From: Streptomyces griseus
GTDB taxonomy: Bacteria; Actinomycetota; Actinomycetes; Streptomycetales; Streptomycetaceae
Assembly (NCBI RefSeq): GCF_001715295.1
Contig: NZ_MDKB01000002.1
Location: forward strand, 2,126,967-2,190,966
DNA length: 64,000 bases
Direction of reading: 5' to 3'
Below are positions 33,309-44,478 of the stretch, in pieces. The notes beneath the pieces are model-generated. The model had not been told where the DNA came from. It ran no database searches and saw only the letters and a list, made by a program, of their open reading frames with translations. Position numbers and translations under genes: made by a program. Each line of letters starts with the position of its first letter. Position 1 is the stretch's first letter.

Positions 33309-33511
33309 TACTGGCGAAAGGGCTATCTGCCTGGCCTGCGGGAACATCGTCTCGCAGGATCGGGTTGGAGCAGTTGTCGGCGTTCGGGGCAGGAGGCCAT
33401 CGCGGGTGTCGGCAGTTGAAATGAGCGGTCCCTGCTTGCGGGACTAAGCTGCGGAAGGACAGGGAGGGGACCGACCCCTTACTGCCTGACCGCTCTGAGG
33501 AGCGATTAACG

Positions 33512-36037
<2,526 letters not shown>

Positions 36038-36064
36038 GGCGCGCCGTAGCGCCTGAGCGTCGAA

Positions 36065-36106
36065 GGGGCTGCCCCGGACCGGTCACGGTCCGGGGCAGCC
36101 CCTTTT
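36065..36106 (+). terminator. Rho-independent terminator of clpC
   Basis: A perfect 17-bp stem (GGGGCTGCCCCGGACCG, 36065-36081, with its complement at 36086-36102), 4-nt loop and TTTT. Confidence 0.95.
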
Positions 36107-36192
36107 CCCGTGGGCCTGGCGTGCCGTGCCCAGCGGAGCCGGCCGGCCCGCCCTGCCTCGGGGCGGTCCGCCCAGTCACCGTGCGCCGGTGT

Positions 36193-36216
36193 GCCCATCC
36201 GCCCATCCGCCCATCC
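36193..36216. repeat. (GCCCATCC)x3 short tandem repeat
   Basis: Three perfect consecutive octamers. Confidence 0.85.
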
Positions 36217-36509
36217 GCCGGTTACGCCGGGCGTAGGCCGGGCGGGCGGTGGGAGTGGGTCGACGGTGGGAGGGCCGGGCTCCGGCGGGTGAAGCGGGGC
36301 TCCAGTGCCTTCTCCGCCCGCCGCTGCCTTGATACGGCGTGGGCAAGCCCGAGAGGCGACGTTCGGCGGTCCGGCCCGCGTCACCGTCCGAGGGCCGTGC
36401 CCGTCGAGCCGAACGGCTCTGCGCGCAGCGCCACCCGGCCACACAAGAGCTGAGGAACTCCCGACCGCCGGCGACGAGGCACGAGGTACGACGTACGCGG
36501 TGCCTGCTA

Positions 36510-37000
36510 CGCGCCTCGCGCTGCTGCTCGTCCTCGCCCGTCCGGCCTGCTCCTCGCCTGTCCGGCTTTCCGGGCGGCCACGGTGGCGCGTGAGGCAGCA
36601 GGTGGGCTGCCCGTGGGGGTGCCCGGTGGGTGGCCCGTGGTGGCGCTGCCGGACGCGCGCCCGGGGGACCGAGGTCGGATTCCCGGACGCGCGGCCTCGC
36701 GTTGCTGCTCGTCCTCGTCCGTGCGCCCTTCAGGCGCCCTACCGGTGGGGATCGGCAGGGCCGAGCCCCCCTTGCGGGGGTCCGGTGCACGGCTACGGGT
36801 TCGCCGCCCCGGCGCGCGCCTGGGGGCCGAGGTCGGGTTTCCGGAGGCGCCCCAAGGTGTGGGGCCCGGGCGTGGCCTGGGCCTGGGCGGGTCAACAGCG
36901 GCGCGTGGCCCGACAGGCCTGAGCCGGCCTTGCGGGGCCCGGTGCGCGGCTATGAGGTGCGCCCGTCCCGGTGCGGGCCCGGGGCTCTTGAGGCGTGGGC
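36510..37000. repeat. Degenerate tandem repeats of about 160 bp
   Basis: Similar blocks recur in the same order: CTCGCGCTGCTGCTCGTCCT near 36520 and CTCGCGTTGCTGCTCGTCCT near 36696; GGGGGACCGAGGTCGGATTC near 36663 and GGGGGCCGAGGTCGGGTTTC near 36824; CCTTGCGGGGGTCCGGTGCA near 36769 and CCTTGCGGGGCCCGGTGCGC near 36932. Spacings are roughly 160-175 bp, suggesting about three diverged copies. Confidence 0.55.
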
Positions 37001-37370
37001 CCCGACCCCCTGACGCGTACCCGGACAGCCGGGGACAGCCGGTCGGCACTGCGGTGCGCGTGGGGCCGGCACCTCCAAACCGCCCTGGTGCCCGGAGAAC
37101 GGCCCGGGCCCGGACGCGGGCGGGAGAAGGGGAGAACACCGGGGTCCCGGCGGTGCGGGCTGAAGGCTCGGGGGACGCGGTCCGAACGTGGGCGTGAGGC
37201 CCCGAGGGGCGTGGGCCCTGCAACACCCTGTCCGCGTCGGCCACCCACACCCGTACCCGCTGAGGGAGGTCCGCCTGTGCGGTCGGCTCCTGGGGCCGAA
37301 GGTCCCGAAACGGACAGCCTTCGGACCTACCGGCGGTGACAAGGCGCACAGGCGATTTCGGGCCTACTAG

Positions 37371-37709
37371 CGCGCATAGGAGAAAAATCCTTGATCGTTC
37401 AATGGTCCAGCGCGTGACCTAGCCCAGGAGGATGCGTCCGCTTCGGGAGTATCTGTCCGAAAAGGTGCGCACTGTTCCCCCAGTACCCCTTAAGGTGGCC
37501 TTTCGTCTGAGGGTGTACCTGGTTCGAGGAGCCTGGTGCGACCGTGTTCGGCGCAGGTTTCGCGTGGCTGCTGCGGCGCATTCCCGTGGCACCTTCTACG
37601 GCTTTTCATCGTAGATGGGGTGTTTGAGTGTTTCCGGGGGTGCGGGTTACCAAGGTGGAGCAAGCCCGGCCGGAGCGCCGGGTCCAGTCACCCCGGAGGT
37701 TCTCCCCGC
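37371..37709 (+). promoter_or_regulatory. Long upstream region of the M23 peptidase gene
   Basis: About 340 nt with lower GC than the flanks (for example GGAGAAAAATCCTTGATCG at its start) and several small inverted repeats, including CCCGGC/GCCGGG (37665-37682) just before the ribosome binding site GGAGG (37695-37699). It has no gene and probably includes the promoter and a 5' leader. I did not find the c-di-AMP riboswitch core. Confidence 0.4.
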
Positions 37710-38432
37710 ATGTCGAAGCGCGTTACGTTCCAGCCTTCCCGCCGCCCGTCCATGCCCCGTGTGAGCGGTGCCGTCGTGGCCGCAGGCCTGGGTGTGTCGA
37801 TGGTGTTCGGCGCGGGCGCTGCGTTCGCGTCCGGCACGACGGGTACCGCGGGCACCGCGGCCCTCGCCGGTTCCGTCACTGCCGACTCCGTCGCCCAGCA
37901 GGCGAACGCCCAGAGCAAGGCCGCTGCCGCCGCCAAGAAGGCGTCGGCGGACACGGCCGAGAAGAAGAAGGCCGACGCCAAGAAGAAGGCCGACGCCGCT
38001 AAGAAGAAGGCCGCCTCCTGGGAGGCGCCGGTCGAGAAGTACGTGCTGAGCGCCACCTACGGCACCGGCGGTTCCCGCTGGGCCCACAAGCACTCCGGTC
38101 AGGACTTCGCCGTCCCGATCGGCACCAAGGTCGAGGCCGCGCACTCCGGCACGGTCGTCAAGGCCGGCCCGAACGGAGGCGGCGACGGTCCCGCGTACGG
38201 CAACGCCATCGTGATCAAGCACTCCAACGGCAAGTACTCGCAGTACGCCCACCTGTCGAAGATCCAGGTGAAGATCGGTGACCACGTGAAGACGGGCGAG
38301 CGGATCGGCCTGTCCGGCAACACCGGGAACTCCAGTGGCCCGCACCTGCACTTCGAGATCCGCACGACCCCGAACTACGGTTCGGCGATCAACCCGGTCT
38401 CGTTCCTGAACTCCGTGCACGTCTCCATCTGA
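37710..38432 (+). CDS. Secreted M23 family metallopeptidase (cell-wall endopeptidase)
   Basis: The 240-residue protein has a basic N-terminus and signal peptide ending near AFASG (about residue 36), an Ala/Lys-rich helical linker (KAAAAAKKASADTAEKKKADAKKKAD, coiled coil or wall-spanning), and a lysostaphin-like M23 domain. Zinc ligands are visible as H and D in HKHSGQDFAVPIGT and HLH in SGPHLHFEIR. It should cleave peptidoglycan cross-bridges during growth or sporulation. ATG 37710 has GGAGG 10 nt upstream. Confidence 0.92.
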   Translation: MSKRVTFQPSRRPSMPRVSGAVVAAGLGVSMVFGAGAAFASGTTGTAGTAALAGSVTADSVAQQANAQSKAAAAAKKASADTAEKKKADAKKKADAAKKKAASWEAPVEKYVLSATYGTGGSRWAHKHSGQDFAVPIGTKVEAAHSGTVVKAGPNGGGDGPAYGNAIVIKHSNGKYSQYAHLSKIQVKIGDHVKTGERIGLSGNTGNSSGPHLHFEIRTTPNYGSAINPVSFLNSVHVSI

Positions 38433-38449
38433 CGCGTCCGGCGTCCGCC

Positions 38450-39043
38450 CTACGTGGCAGGCCCGGCAGGGTCCTGATCGTGGGCACGGGTCACCAGCTC
38501 GACGGCGACCTCGAGAGCAGCCTTGCGCTTCTCCTCGGGGTCGCCTTCGGCGTCCTTGAGGGCGAGCATCCCGGCGTGCATGGCGAACAGGGCCGTGAAG
38601 CAGCGGACCTGGTCCGTGAGGGGGGCGTCGGGTTCCTTGAGCAGGTCCACCAGTGCGATGGCGCGGTGCTTGATGGTGTGGCCGATGCTCAGGTCGCGGA
38701 CCGTCGCCTGGTTCTCCTGCATGAAACGGAAGAGCGGGGCGGCCGCACTGAGCGCCTCGCTGTAGCGGACCAGGATCTCCTTCTTCGTCTCCAGGGTGCG
38801 CGGCTGCTCCTTGCCCCACTCGAGGAGATCCTCGATGGGCCGGTTCAGGTCCTCGAAGATGCTGTTGAGGATGTCTTCCTTGGTCTTGAAGTGGTAGTAC
38901 AGCGCCGCCTTGGTGACCTCCAGGTGCTCTGCGATCTCGCGGAGCGAGGTCTTCTCGTACCCCCGCTCGGCGAAGAGCTCCAGGGCGACGTCCTGAATGC
39001 GCTGGCGGGTGTTGCCCCGGCGCGGCTGCGGCGTGCGGCCCAT
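38450..39043 (-). CDS. TetR family transcriptional regulator of the adjacent efflux pump
   Basis: The 197-residue regulator has the N-terminal HTH TRQRIQDVALELFAERGYEKTSLREIAEHLEVTKAALYYHFKTKEDIL (about residues 15-60). Its C-terminal ligand domain is of the DUF6345/TetR_C type and not diagnostic. It is divergent from an MFS drug exporter across a region with a 63-bp palindrome, the classical arrangement of a self-regulating efflux repressor. Confidence 0.92.
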   Translation of the reverse strand: MGRTPQPRRGNTRQRIQDVALELFAERGYEKTSLREIAEHLEVTKAALYYHFKTKEDILNSIFEDLNRPIEDLLEWGKEQPRTLETKKEILVRYSEALSAAAPLFRFMQENQATVRDLSIGHTIKHRAIALVDLLKEPDAPLTDQVRCFTALFAMHAGMLALKDAEGDPEEKRKAALEVAVELVTRAHDQDPAGPAT

Positions 39044-39062
39044 GCGACTCTCCCAAGAACTT

Positions 39063-39125
39063 ACTTGACGCCCGGCTAGTACGGGTCTACTTTCCTCAGT
39101 GTAGCCAACTAGCCGGACGGCAAGT
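39063..39125. promoter_or_regulatory. Long palindromic operator of the TetR/MFS pair
   Basis: ACTTGACGCCCGGCTAGT (39063-39080) and ACTAGCCGGACGGCAAGT (39108-39125) are inverted repeats with 16 of 18 matches around a 27-bp centre, located between the two divergent start codons. Confidence 0.75.
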
Positions 39126-39178
39126 AAGTGTCGGTCCGGGGGCGGAACGAGTAGCAGGGGACCAGGGGAGCGGACGGC

Positions 39179-40774
39179 ATGACGGAACTGACGAAAGCGA
39201 CGGCGGGCGGGGAACCGGAACCACAGGAACGCAGCGTCCGGGTGGTGGTCCTCGCGCTGATGATCGCGATGCTGCTGGCCATGCTCGACAACCTGATCGT
39301 CGGTACCGCGATGCCCACCATCGTCGGCGATCTGGGCGGTATGGAGCATCTGTCCTGGGTGGTCACCGCCTACACCCTGGCCACCGCCGCCTCCACCCCC
39401 ATCTGGGGCAAGCTCGGCGACATGTACGGACGCAAGGGCATCTTCCTCACGTCCATCGTGATCTTCCTGATCGGTTCGGTGCTGAGCGGAATGGCTCAGG
39501 ACATGAGCCAGCTGATCGGTTTCCGTGCCGTCCAGGGACTCGGCGCCGGCGGCCTCATGGTGGGCGTCATGGCGATCATCGGTGACCTGGTCCCGCCCCG
39601 CGAGCGGGGGAAGTACCAGGGCATGATGGCCGGTGTGATGGCCATCGCCATGATCGGCGGACCGCTGGTCGGCGGCACCATCACCGACCACCTGGGCTGG
39701 CGCTGGAGCTTCTACATCAACCTGCCGCTCGGCGCGGTCGCACTGGCCATGGTCACCGTGGTGCTGCACCTGCCCCGCAAGGAGCGCAGGAAGGCGAAGG
39801 TCGACTATCTGGGCGCCGTACTGCTCACCGTCGGCATCACCGCGATCGTGCTGGTCACCACCTGGGGCGGCACGGAGTACGCGTGGGACTCGGCCGTGAT
39901 CATGGAGCTCGTCGCCCTCGGCGTGGCCTCCCTCGTAGGCTTCCTCTTCGTCGAGACGAGGGCCGTCGAGCCGATCATGCCGCTGCACATCTTCCGCAGC
40001 CGCAACTTCACCCTCATGTCCGTGGTCGGCTTCATGGCGGGCTTCGTGATGTTCGGCGCGGTGCTCTTCCTGCCGCTCTTCCAGCAGTCGGTCCAGGGAG
40101 CGTCCGCGACCAACTCCGGACTGCTGCTCCTGCCGATGCTGCTCGCCATGATGGTCGTCTCGCTGATCGCCGGCCGGATCACCACCAGCACCGGCAAGTA
40201 CAAGATCTTCCCGATCGTGGGCAGCGTCCTGATGATCGCGGGCCTGTTCCTCCTGGCCACGATGGACACCGCTACCACGCGCTTCACCTCCGGTGTCTAC
40301 ATGGCCGTGCTCGGCGCGGGCATGGGCTTCCTGATGCAGATCACGATGCTGGTCGCCCAGAACAGTGTCGAGCTCAAGGACATGGGTGTCGCCTCGTCCA
40401 CGACCACGCTCTTCCGGACACTCGGCAGCTCCTTCGGAGTCGCGATCATGGGCGCCCTGTTCACCGGCCGGGTGCAGGACGAGATGACGGCACGCGGAGG
40501 CGGGGGAGCCACGGCGAACTCCGCCCAGCTGGACGCCGCGAGCCTGGCGAAGCTACCGCGCGCGATGCGCGAGGCGTACGAGTACGCGGTGGCCTCCGGC
40601 ACCCACCTGGCCTTCCTGGTGGGCGGCTCGGTCGCGGTGATCGCCCTGCTGGCGTCGCTCTTCGTCAAGGAGGTACCGCTCCGGGGCGGCGCGAAGCCGG
40701 AGGCGGCCTCCGACGACGGCGCCGGTACGGCACAGCCGCAGGCCGCGGATGCCAAGGAGGCTCAGGCCGTCTGA
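39179..40774 (+). CDS. MFS drug:H+ antiporter, DHA2 family (14 TM, EmrB/QacA type)
   Basis: The 531-residue exporter has 14 predicted helices. MLDNLIVGTAMPTIVGDLGG is DHA2 motif D1, GKLGDMYGRKGIF motif A and FRAVQGLGAGGLMVGVMAIIGDLVPPRERGKYQG motifs B/C. Pro/Ala-rich tail. The likely role is proton-driven extrusion of a hydrophobic drug or self-made metabolite, controlled by the divergent TetR protein. Confidence 0.93.
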   Translation: MTELTKATAGGEPEPQERSVRVVVLALMIAMLLAMLDNLIVGTAMPTIVGDLGGMEHLSWVVTAYTLATAASTPIWGKLGDMYGRKGIFLTSIVIFLIGSVLSGMAQDMSQLIGFRAVQGLGAGGLMVGVMAIIGDLVPPRERGKYQGMMAGVMAIAMIGGPLVGGTITDHLGWRWSFYINLPLGAVALAMVTVVLHLPRKERRKAKVDYLGAVLLTVGITAIVLVTTWGGTEYAWDSAVIMELVALGVASLVGFLFVETRAVEPIMPLHIFRSRNFTLMSVVGFMAGFVMFGAVLFLPLFQQSVQGASATNSGLLLLPMLLAMMVVSLIAGRITTSTGKYKIFPIVGSVLMIAGLFLLATMDTATTRFTSGVYMAVLGAGMGFLMQITMLVAQNSVELKDMGVASSTTTLFRTLGSSFGVAIMGALFTGRVQDEMTARGGGGATANSAQLDAASLAKLPRAMREAYEYAVASGTHLAFLVGGSVAVIALLASLFVKEVPLRGGAKPEAASDDGAGTAQPQAADAKEAQAV

Positions 40775-40814
40775 GCAGGCGTACGGACCGGGCGTCCACG
40801 CCCACGGCGGAAGA

Positions 40815-40853
40815 GGGGCCCCGGAGGCGGACGAAGCCTCCGGGGCCCCTTCC
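40815..40853 (+). terminator. Rho-independent terminator of the MFS gene
   Basis: GGGGCCCCGGAGGC (40815-40828) pairs with GCCTCCGGGGCCCC (40836-40849) around a 7-nt loop, followed by TTCC. Confidence 0.8.
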
Positions 40854-40906
40854 GTTTCCGCACCCATGCCCTCTCCCGGACGCGATGAGCCGGAAACCGG
40901 GAGTAT

Positions 40907-40962
40907 GTGCCGGGTGCCGGGTGCCGGGTGCCGGGTGCCGGGTGCCGGGTGCCGGGTGCCGT
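40907..40962. repeat. (GTGCCGG)x7 heptamer microsatellite
   Basis: Seven perfect tandem copies of GTGCCGG and a partial eighth (GTGCCGT) lie between the MFS terminator and the end of cseC. Located outside genes. Confidence 0.95.
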
Positions 40963-41032
40963 GACGGGGCTCGCGAACCGTGTCGGCCGGCCGCCGCACG
41001 CCCCCTCACCCCGTGGCCCGCCGGTCAGCGCC

Positions 41033-42358
41033 TCAGCCGTCCATCCCCTCCCGCAGGACGGGGAAGCTCCCCGTGTTCGTCGGCGCGTGCTCGGGCAGCC
41101 AGAGCACGGCGACCGCCCCGCCCGTACCCTCCGCGGCCCCGGCCGGAGCCGCGTTGCGGAAGGTCAGCCGGGCGCCCAGGACCCGTGCCTGGCCGGCGGC
41201 GATGGTCAGCCCCAGGCCGTGACCGTGCCCGGCCCGGTCGCTGCTTCCCGTACGGAACCGGCTCGGCCCCTCCCGCAGCAGCGACTCCGGGAAACCGGGC
41301 CCGTGATCGCGTATCCGCACGACCCGGCCCTCGACCGTGACCTCGACCGGACCGGCCCCGTGCTTGGCGGCGTTGCCGAGCAGATTGCCCAGGATGCGCT
41401 CCAGGCGCCGGGGATCCGTGGAGACCCACGACTCGTGGACCACCCGTACCGTGATCCCCGGATCCAGCGCCGCGATCCGCCGGCTGACGAACTCGCCCAG
41501 CGGCAGCTCCTGCAGCTCGGCCCGCTCCGAGGCACTGTCCAGCCTGGCCACCTCGAGCACGTCCTCGACCAGGGTGCGCATCGCCTGTGCCCGGTCCCGT
41601 ACGAGTTCCGTGGGCCGTCCGGGGGGCAGCAGCTCGGCTGCGGTGAGCAGCCCCGTCACCGGGGTGCGCAGTTCGTGGGCGATGTCCGCGGTCACCCGGC
41701 GCTCGGCCTCGATCCGCTCGTTCAGCGCGTCCGTGAGTGCGTCGACGGCCCGCGCCAGCTCGTCCGTCTCGTCCCGGACGACGCCGCCGACGGCGTCCCG
41801 TACCCGTACGTCCGTATTGCCCTGGGCGACCTTGCCGGCCGCCGCCGCGGCCTTGCGCAGCCGGCGGGACAGCTGGCCGCCGATCAGGACCCCCAGGGCG
41901 CAACCGCCGAACACGACGGAGACGGAGCCGATGATCAGAGCCCGGTCGAGGTCGCCCGTGATCGTGGCGCTCCGGTCGGCGAACGGGGTGTGCAGGGACA
42001 GGACGTCGCCGTTGGCCAGCGGTACGGCCGCCCAGACGTCGGGCACCCCGCCCGCGTACTCGTCGACGTGGGTGGCACGCCTGTTCTGCCGCATCTGTGC
42101 GCGCAGGCTCGGCGGCAGGGCCGGGTCGTTGAGCTTGGCACCGAATTTGGGGGCCGGCTTGAGGGTGCTCGACGCCTCGTACAGCCGCTGGGCGAACAGC
42201 AGCCGCTCCAGTTGGACCTCGCGGGCGTTGTCCAGCATCGAGACGCGGGCGGCGTTGTGGACCACGAGGCTCAGTGCCACGGCGATGAGCGCACCGACGG
42301 CGGCGATCGCGATGCTTATCTTCCAGCGGACCCCGGTCCGCAAGGCCAGCCGCTTCAT
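41033..42358 (-). CDS. cseC: Sensor histidine kinase CseC
   Basis: The 441-residue kinase senses cell-envelope stress and phosphorylates CseB, which activates sigE. TM1 about 13-35, extracytoplasmic loop 36-138, TM2 139-161, HAMP, HisKA with phospho-acceptor His228 in TADIAHELRTPVTG, and HATPase with NLLGNAAKHG and GHGHGLGLTIA. The sensing loop binds cell-wall-antibiotic signals in S. coelicolor. Start ATG 42358 overlaps the cseB stop (ATGA). Confidence 0.95.
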   Translation of the reverse strand: MKRLALRTGVRWKISIAIAAVGALIAVALSLVVHNAARVSMLDNAREVQLERLLFAQRLYEASSTLKPAPKFGAKLNDPALPPSLRAQMRQNRRATHVDEYAGGVPDVWAAVPLANGDVLSLHTPFADRSATITGDLDRALIIGSVSVVFGGCALGVLIGGQLSRRLRKAAAAAGKVAQGNTDVRVRDAVGGVVRDETDELARAVDALTDALNERIEAERRVTADIAHELRTPVTGLLTAAELLPPGRPTELVRDRAQAMRTLVEDVLEVARLDSASERAELQELPLGEFVSRRIAALDPGITVRVVHESWVSTDPRRLERILGNLLGNAAKHGAGPVEVTVEGRVVRIRDHGPGFPESLLREGPSRFRTGSSDRAGHGHGLGLTIAAGQARVLGARLTFRNAAPAGAAEGTGGAVAVLWLPEHAPTNTGSFPVLREGMDG

Positions 42359-43068
42359 GCGCGGAGTTTGTAGCCGAAGCCGCGGACCGTCTCGATCCGG
42401 TCCTGGCCGATCTTGGCCCGCAGCCGCTGGACGTGGACGTCGACGACCCGGGTGTCCCCTCCCCAGCCGTAGTCCCAGACCCGTTCCAGGAGCCTGTCCC
42501 GGGAGAGCACGGTGCCGGGCGCCGAGGAGAACTCCAGCAGGAGCCGCATCTCGGTCGGCGTCAGGCCCACCTGGGCACCTCCTCTGCGGACCTCCATGCC
42601 CTCGGTGTCGATCCGCAGGTCGCCGAAGACCAGCACCCCGCCGGTCTCGTCCGGTGCCCCGCCGGACACCGTGCGGGGTTGGCCCGCCTGTCCCGAGGCG
42701 TGGCCGAAGCGGCGCAGTACGGCGCGGATGCGGGCGACGAGCACCGCTCCGTCGAACGGCTTGGTGACGTAGTCGTCGGCCCCGGCCTCCAGGCCGAGTA
42801 CGACGTCGATGGAGTCGGCCCGGGCCGACAGCATGATCACGGGAACGGTGGACTCGTCGCGTATGCGGCGGCACAGGCTCACCCCGTCCAGGCCGGGCAC
42901 CATCACGTCGAGCAGGGCGATGTCCGGCCGGTCCGCCCGGAAGGCCTCCAGGCCCTGCAGGCCGTCGGGCATCGCGGTGACCGTGAAGCCCACCCGCTCC
43001 AGTGCGAGCTGGGTGGCCTCGCGGATGACGTCGTCGTCCTCGACGAAGAGGACGTGGGTCTCGGCCAT
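42355..43068 (-). CDS. cseB: Response regulator CseB
   Basis: The 237-residue OmpR-type regulator has a receiver with EDDD at 10-13 and phospho-acceptor Asp54 (IALLDVMVPGLDG), and a C-terminal winged helix (LTPTEMRLLLEFSSAPGTVLSRDRLLERVWDYGWGGDTRVVDVHVQRLRAKIG). It should bind the sigE promoter. ATG 43068 gives the usual receiver start; cseA lies 100 bp upstream. Confidence 0.95.
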   Translation of the reverse strand: MAETHVLFVEDDDVIREATQLALERVGFTVTAMPDGLQGLEAFRADRPDIALLDVMVPGLDGVSLCRRIRDESTVPVIMLSARADSIDVVLGLEAGADDYVTKPFDGAVLVARIRAVLRRFGHASGQAGQPRTVSGGAPDETGGVLVFGDLRIDTEGMEVRRGGAQVGLTPTEMRLLLEFSSAPGTVLSRDRLLERVWDYGWGGDTRVVDVHVQRLRAKIGQDRIETVRGFGYKLRA

Positions 43069-43168
43069 ACGTGCGGCTCTCAGTTCTCCGGCTGGTCCTG
43101 TGTCGTGTTTCGGCGCCCGGTCGGCGCCGTCCGCCCGGCGGGGGACGGCGCTGTTTCCGGAAGACGCC

Positions 43169-43876
43169 CTAGTTCTGCGTCTTCTCCGGCCCGGGAACGG
43201 CGCCCTCCCCGGCGCCCACGGCACGGTTGAAGTCGTTGTGCACCCGGTCGGTCTCGGTGAACCGGCCGGCCGCCCAGTGGTACGTGATCACGTCCTCGCC
43301 GGAGGGGTAGGCCACCGCGTCCTTCGAGCCGTACACCTGCGTGGTCACCACCAGGTCACCCCGGTCGATGGTGCCGTACACCGCCGGGATCTCCGCGCTG
43401 AAGACGTTCTTGTACGAGCCGTCCCGGCCCTCCCGGTAGACGTAGGTACCGACTCCGACCGAATCACCGCAGGTCATCACGTTGACCACGACATCGGCCG
43501 TCGGCCCGTCGGTGAGCGATCCGTACGAGGTGTCGACCGGGTACTCGTCCCCCGTGCAGGGCTTCAGACCGTCCCTGAGCTGCCGGCTGACCTTCGGGTC
43601 GCCCTTGACGAGCTTCACGGCGTTGATCTTCGGGGACGGCTTCGTCGTTCCGGACGGCACCGTGTGGGAGGAGGTGACCCGGACGGCCGGCTGGCCGGCC
43701 GCCGGTCCCTCGTCCCGGGTGCCCGTACCACCGGTCGAGCAGCCGGCGCAGAACAGCCCGAAGGCGGCGAGCCCGGCGATCGCCGTGCCGCCCGCCGCCA
43801 GGCCGGCCCGGCGTCCGCCGCTTCTGACGGCCGCCGAACCGTCCGTGCCGTCACCGCTGCCCGTCAGGCCGTGCAC
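43169..43876 (-). CDS. cseA: Lipoprotein CseA, negative modulator of the SigE system
   Basis: The 235-residue protein has an N-terminal signal sequence with lipobox FCAGC (Cys about residue 47) and a flexible Thr/Gly-rich linker, then a globular exported domain (DEYPVDTSYGSLTDGPTADVVVNVMTCGDSVGVGTYVYREG). Position between sigE and cseB identifies it. In S. coelicolor CseA dampens sigE expression from outside the membrane. GTG 43876 lies inside the sigE 3' end (13-nt overlap). Confidence 0.9.
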   Translation of the reverse strand: MHGLTGSGDGTDGSAAVRSGGRRAGLAAGGTAIAGLAAFGLFCAGCSTGGTGTRDEGPAAGQPAVRVTSSHTVPSGTTKPSPKINAVKLVKGDPKVSRQLRDGLKPCTGDEYPVDTSYGSLTDGPTADVVVNVMTCGDSVGVGTYVYREGRDGSYKNVFSAEIPAVYGTIDRGDLVVTTQVYGSKDAVAYPSGEDVITYHWAAGRFTETDRVHNDFNRAVGAGEGAVPGPEKTQN

Positions 43877-44478
43877 CGCTCCCGCTCCCGCTCGTCATGG
43901 CGCCTCTTCCGCTGCGCCGGGATCCGTGCCGGAAGCGGCGCCGGTGTCCGCTCGGCCTCGCGGCTCCGGGCGGCACGGTCCTCCAGTTCCAGGCGCAGCC
44001 GCGCCAGCGCGCGGTGCAGCGTGCTCTTCACCGTACCCGCCGACATGCCGAGCGCCGCGGCCGTCTCCTCCGTGCTCATCTGCTCCCAGTGTCGCAGCAC
44101 GACGACACTGCGCTGCTTCGGAGCCAGGACGCCCAGGACGTCCATGAGCAGGGCGCGGTCGGCGCGCTGCTCCGAGCCGTCGTCGATGCTCGCGTCCGGG
44201 AGCTGCTCGGTGGGGACCTCGTCGAGCTTGCGGGCCCGCCACCACTCCGTACGCGTGTTGATCATGACGCGGCGCAGATAGGCGTCGGCGAGGGACTTGT
44301 CGGCGATGCCGTCCCAGCGGCGGTAGGTACGCGCCAGGGCGGTCTGCAACAGGTCCTGCGCGTCCACGGGATCGGGGACGAGCCGGCGGGCACTGCGCAG
44401 GAGTGCGTCCTGCCTGCTGCGTACGTAGTCCTCGAATGCGAGCACTTGGCCCTGCTCCGCCACAACCGCCTCCGTCAC
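43864..44478 (-). CDS. sigE: ECF sigma factor SigE
   Basis: The 204-residue sigma factor directs the envelope-stress regulon. Region 2 is LLRSARRLVPDPVDAQDLLQTALARTYRRWDGIADKSLADAYLRRVMINTRTEWWR and region 4 APKQRSVVVLRHWEQMSTEETAAALGMSAGTVKSTLHRALARLR, near-identical to SigE of S. coelicolor as I recall it. There is no anti-sigma gene; control is by CseB/CseC. The start (GTG 44478) is a little upstream of the S. coelicolor start, so the first ~10 residues are uncertain. Confidence 0.95.
   Translation of the reverse strand: MTEAVVAEQGQVLAFEDYVRSRQDALLRSARRLVPDPVDAQDLLQTALARTYRRWDGIADKSLADAYLRRVMINTRTEWWRARKLDEVPTEQLPDASIDDGSEQRADRALLMDVLGVLAPKQRSVVVLRHWEQMSTEETAAALGMSAGTVKSTLHRALARLRLELEDRAARSREAERTPAPLPARIPAQRKRRHDERERERCTA

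Larger units (their letters stand above)
33084..33511 (+). promoter_or_regulatory. clpC: clpC upstream region
   Basis: This 428-bp gene-free region lies between divergent genes. It holds two ClgR-type boxes and ends in the AGGAG ribosome binding site 9 nt before the clpC ATG. The long distance from the boxes to the start implies an untranslated leader of more than 150 nt. Confidence 0.6.
36107..37370. other. Gene-free, repeat-rich tract between clpC and the M23 peptidase
   Basis: No frame here looks like a gene: all six frames carry long overlapping open stretches of Arg/Pro/Gly-rich composition. The tract contains a GCCCATCC triplet repeat at 36193-36216 and degenerate repeats about 160 bp long (see separate entry). 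It may be decayed DNA or structured non-coding sequence. Confidence 0.6.

Noticed and set aside
36510..37000. CRISPR array
   Set aside because: Repeats are long (about 160 bp), diverged and without regular unique spacers; no cas genes occur in the window.
37371..37709. c-di-AMP (ydaO) riboswitch before the M23 gene
   Set aside because: The characteristic conserved cores (GGGGTGAATC and the CCCGACAGCTAACC block) are not found in this region.
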